This document shows positions 62,303-64,000 of a stretch of 64,000 nucleotides of DNA, piece by piece (the stretch's first letter is position 1; every line of letters starts with the position of its first letter). The stretch is from positions 1 to 64,000 of the forward strand of contig CALSFV010000021.1 in the NCBI GenBank assembly GCA_943737045.1, given 5' to 3'. The translations under genes and the position numbers were made by a program. A model generated the notes under the pieces. That model did no database searches, was not told the DNA's origin, and saw only the letters and a list, made by a program, of their open reading frames with translations. The stretch is from Parapristionchus giblindavisi. Taxonomy: Eukaryota > Nematoda > Chromadorea > Rhabditida > Diplogasteridae.

Positions 62303-63385
62303 TAACCCCTATATAAAAGATCGCAATTAGACCAATTTACCGCGGTAGGTTTTTTGAAATTTCTTTTGTCAAGACGTTGTGCCTTTTATACCAGATTCCG
62401 GCTACTGGGGTTTTCGACCACGCCGGATCGAATGGCACTGGTCCCGAGTCGATCCGGAGCCGTCTTTTAGGTGAAACGCCGGCTCTCGGGTTTTTTGAAC
62501 ATTTTGGCGCGCAACTTGGTGATAAGTATATCAAAAATTAAAAGTTGGTATATCAAAATGACCACAAGACTTGGGGCAATCTAACTCGTATTTTTACCGA
62601 TTTTTCCCAATCACGGTTTTTCCGGAAATTCCGGTCAAAGTTGGCGGAGGGCAAAAAAAGGCGAAAATCAAAATCGGGAAATATGAATGCTCGAAATCGG
62701 CTCTATAACTTTTTGAGATTAAGACTTATATTAAACAACTTTTTACGGCGCATCTTTTGGTGCTAACGCCGCGCGTCTTGTCCCCCGGGATTATGACGAA
62801 ATAGGCCTCGGAAGAAATCCGGAAAGTAGGTTTTTCGCGATTTTCACCTATTCAACTTAATTTTCGTGCCCCGGCTCCTGAAAGTAAATTGTACAACTCG
62901 ATGAGGCGCAACTTTTTGCTTTTGGACCCAACTCATTTGGTTTAGTATTCGCGGAGCTGTGCGGTCGCGAATAATGGACGATTTTAAACTTTTTCAAAAA
63001 ACTCAAATTTCGCATCTTTTTTATTCAACCTAACTATGCTCATGTTGTAGCGCTTGAAAAACTGATTTAGAAAAACTATGTCACTTCACCTCCGCACGAC
63101 CTCTTTGTACCGCGAAAAATCGCCGAAAAGGTGCGAAAACACGATTTTGACAGTTTTCGAGGTTAAATTTATTTTTAAAATTGTTTTATGCGTTTTGCAT
63201 GGCAAAGAAAGTTGTAGCCCCACTCTTTACGCGTCGATTGGTGTATAATATGACTACATTCAGAAATAAAATGAACCCATGGCGTCGAGGTAAAGAGGTA
63301 CTACTCTAAAAACACCGAGCGGGTTCGAACCCCGGTTCGATCCAAAACTTTTGCTGATTTTTACTGGTCTCGAGAATGTGTCCTA
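62303..63385. repeat. repeat A, copy 3 (inverted)
   Basis: Reverse complement of 21350-22450, including the tRNA-like segment (63280-63342, plus). Confidence 0.85.
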
Positions 63386-63918
63386 GGGTAGTTTTTCGTG
63401 TTAAGAATGATGAAACAAGTTATTTTGAGTCATTCTGAGCTGGAAAACATGTCATGCATGACCCTTAACTCTAACCTCGCTTCAATTGATATCTGTAGCG
63501 ACATTCATTCAGGTCAACGAAATGTTTCGATAATATTGAGACAAACATTGATCCTAAGACATCCGGAAAATGTCAGAAAGCTTATTGACGAGTCCACGAT
63601 TGTGTTTCGTGTCATGCAATATAGAAAATGGGGGGTTGGGGGGGTGTCCCCCCCAAACAAACAAAAGCTACCTACTTCCAAGTAATTTTGCTGTTCAAAA
63701 TTCAAAGCAAATAGTTTTATGTTGTCGTTTTTCATATATTTTTTCGACAATAAGTCAGAAAACAAGAGAAAAGGGTCCATACTGGGCGACTCCAGCAGTC
63801 TTGACGGAAGGGTGCGCAGCACCCTTCCGCGCTAGCGCAATGCTCCTCCCGCGCTTCAAGTATAATAATGAAACGCTCAGAAGTAAAACAATTTTCGGCT
63901 CTGCCCCTAGCACTGCTA
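63386..63918. repeat. repeat B, copy 2 (inverted), followed by A copy 4
   Basis: Reverse complement of 22451-22986, with the GGAAGGGTGC hairpin (63806-63830) and G/C-run palindrome (63629-63656). From 63919 to the window end the A sequence starts again, so the order is A-B-A as in the left locus. Confidence 0.85.
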
Positions 63919-64000
63919 GTTAACCCCTATATAAAAGATCGCAATTCGACCGATTTACCGCGGTAGGTTTTTTGAAATTTGTTCTATCAGGACCTTGTGC

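Overview
This 64 kb window looks like eukaryotic, most likely nematode, DNA. The coding sequence is split into many small exons with AG acceptors and GT donors. A near-match to the nematode SL1 spliced leader, followed directly by GTAA, lies at 38381-38402, with a second divergent copy on the other strand. The DNA between exons is packed with foldback elements, LINE fragments and microsatellites. The species was not identified.

Layout. (1) 1-9830, minus strand: the 5' part of a giant Helitron. About ten degenerate ULP1/C48-like peptidase modules and a Cys-rich segment precede the HUH Rep domain; the helicase would lie beyond base 1. Several frameshifts break the reading frame. (2) 9.8-13.2 kb: foldback elements and a 15-bp minisatellite. 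(3) 13.2-20.2 kb, minus strand: a coherent five-exon unknown gene (249 aa) preceded by scattered exons, including a frameshifted POU-specific domain and an incomplete myosin essential light chain-like gene. These may be decayed or captured gene fragments. (4) 20.3-29.3 kb: repeats, including a 1.6 kb tRNA-promoter-bearing repeat (A-B-A), a hAT foldback and several MITE families. (5) 29.3-61.2 kb, minus strand: an array of paralogous multi-pass membrane protein genes. Gene A (34180-40321) and gene B (42517-55220) appear complete with 13 recognised exons. Gene C (58263-61239) has exons 6-13. D and E (29.3 and 31.7 kb) keep only exons 12-13. (6) 61.2-64 kb: an 18-bp minisatellite, then the A-B-A repeat again in inverted orientation.

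The membrane-protein array is the main host locus. The paralogues share exon phases, intron minisatellites and 3' regions with let-7 seed-match octamers. They act as a natural experiment for transposon insertion, because one copy often shows the empty site of another copy's insertion. Transposons found inside its introns include a non-LTR retrotransposon, a Tc1/mariner-like foldback holding a TTAA-type element that itself holds a hAT element, and a hAT element holding a TNA-type foldback. The family was not recognised from memory, so no function is assigned. Exon models are manual readings of splice sites and phase and have no transcript support.
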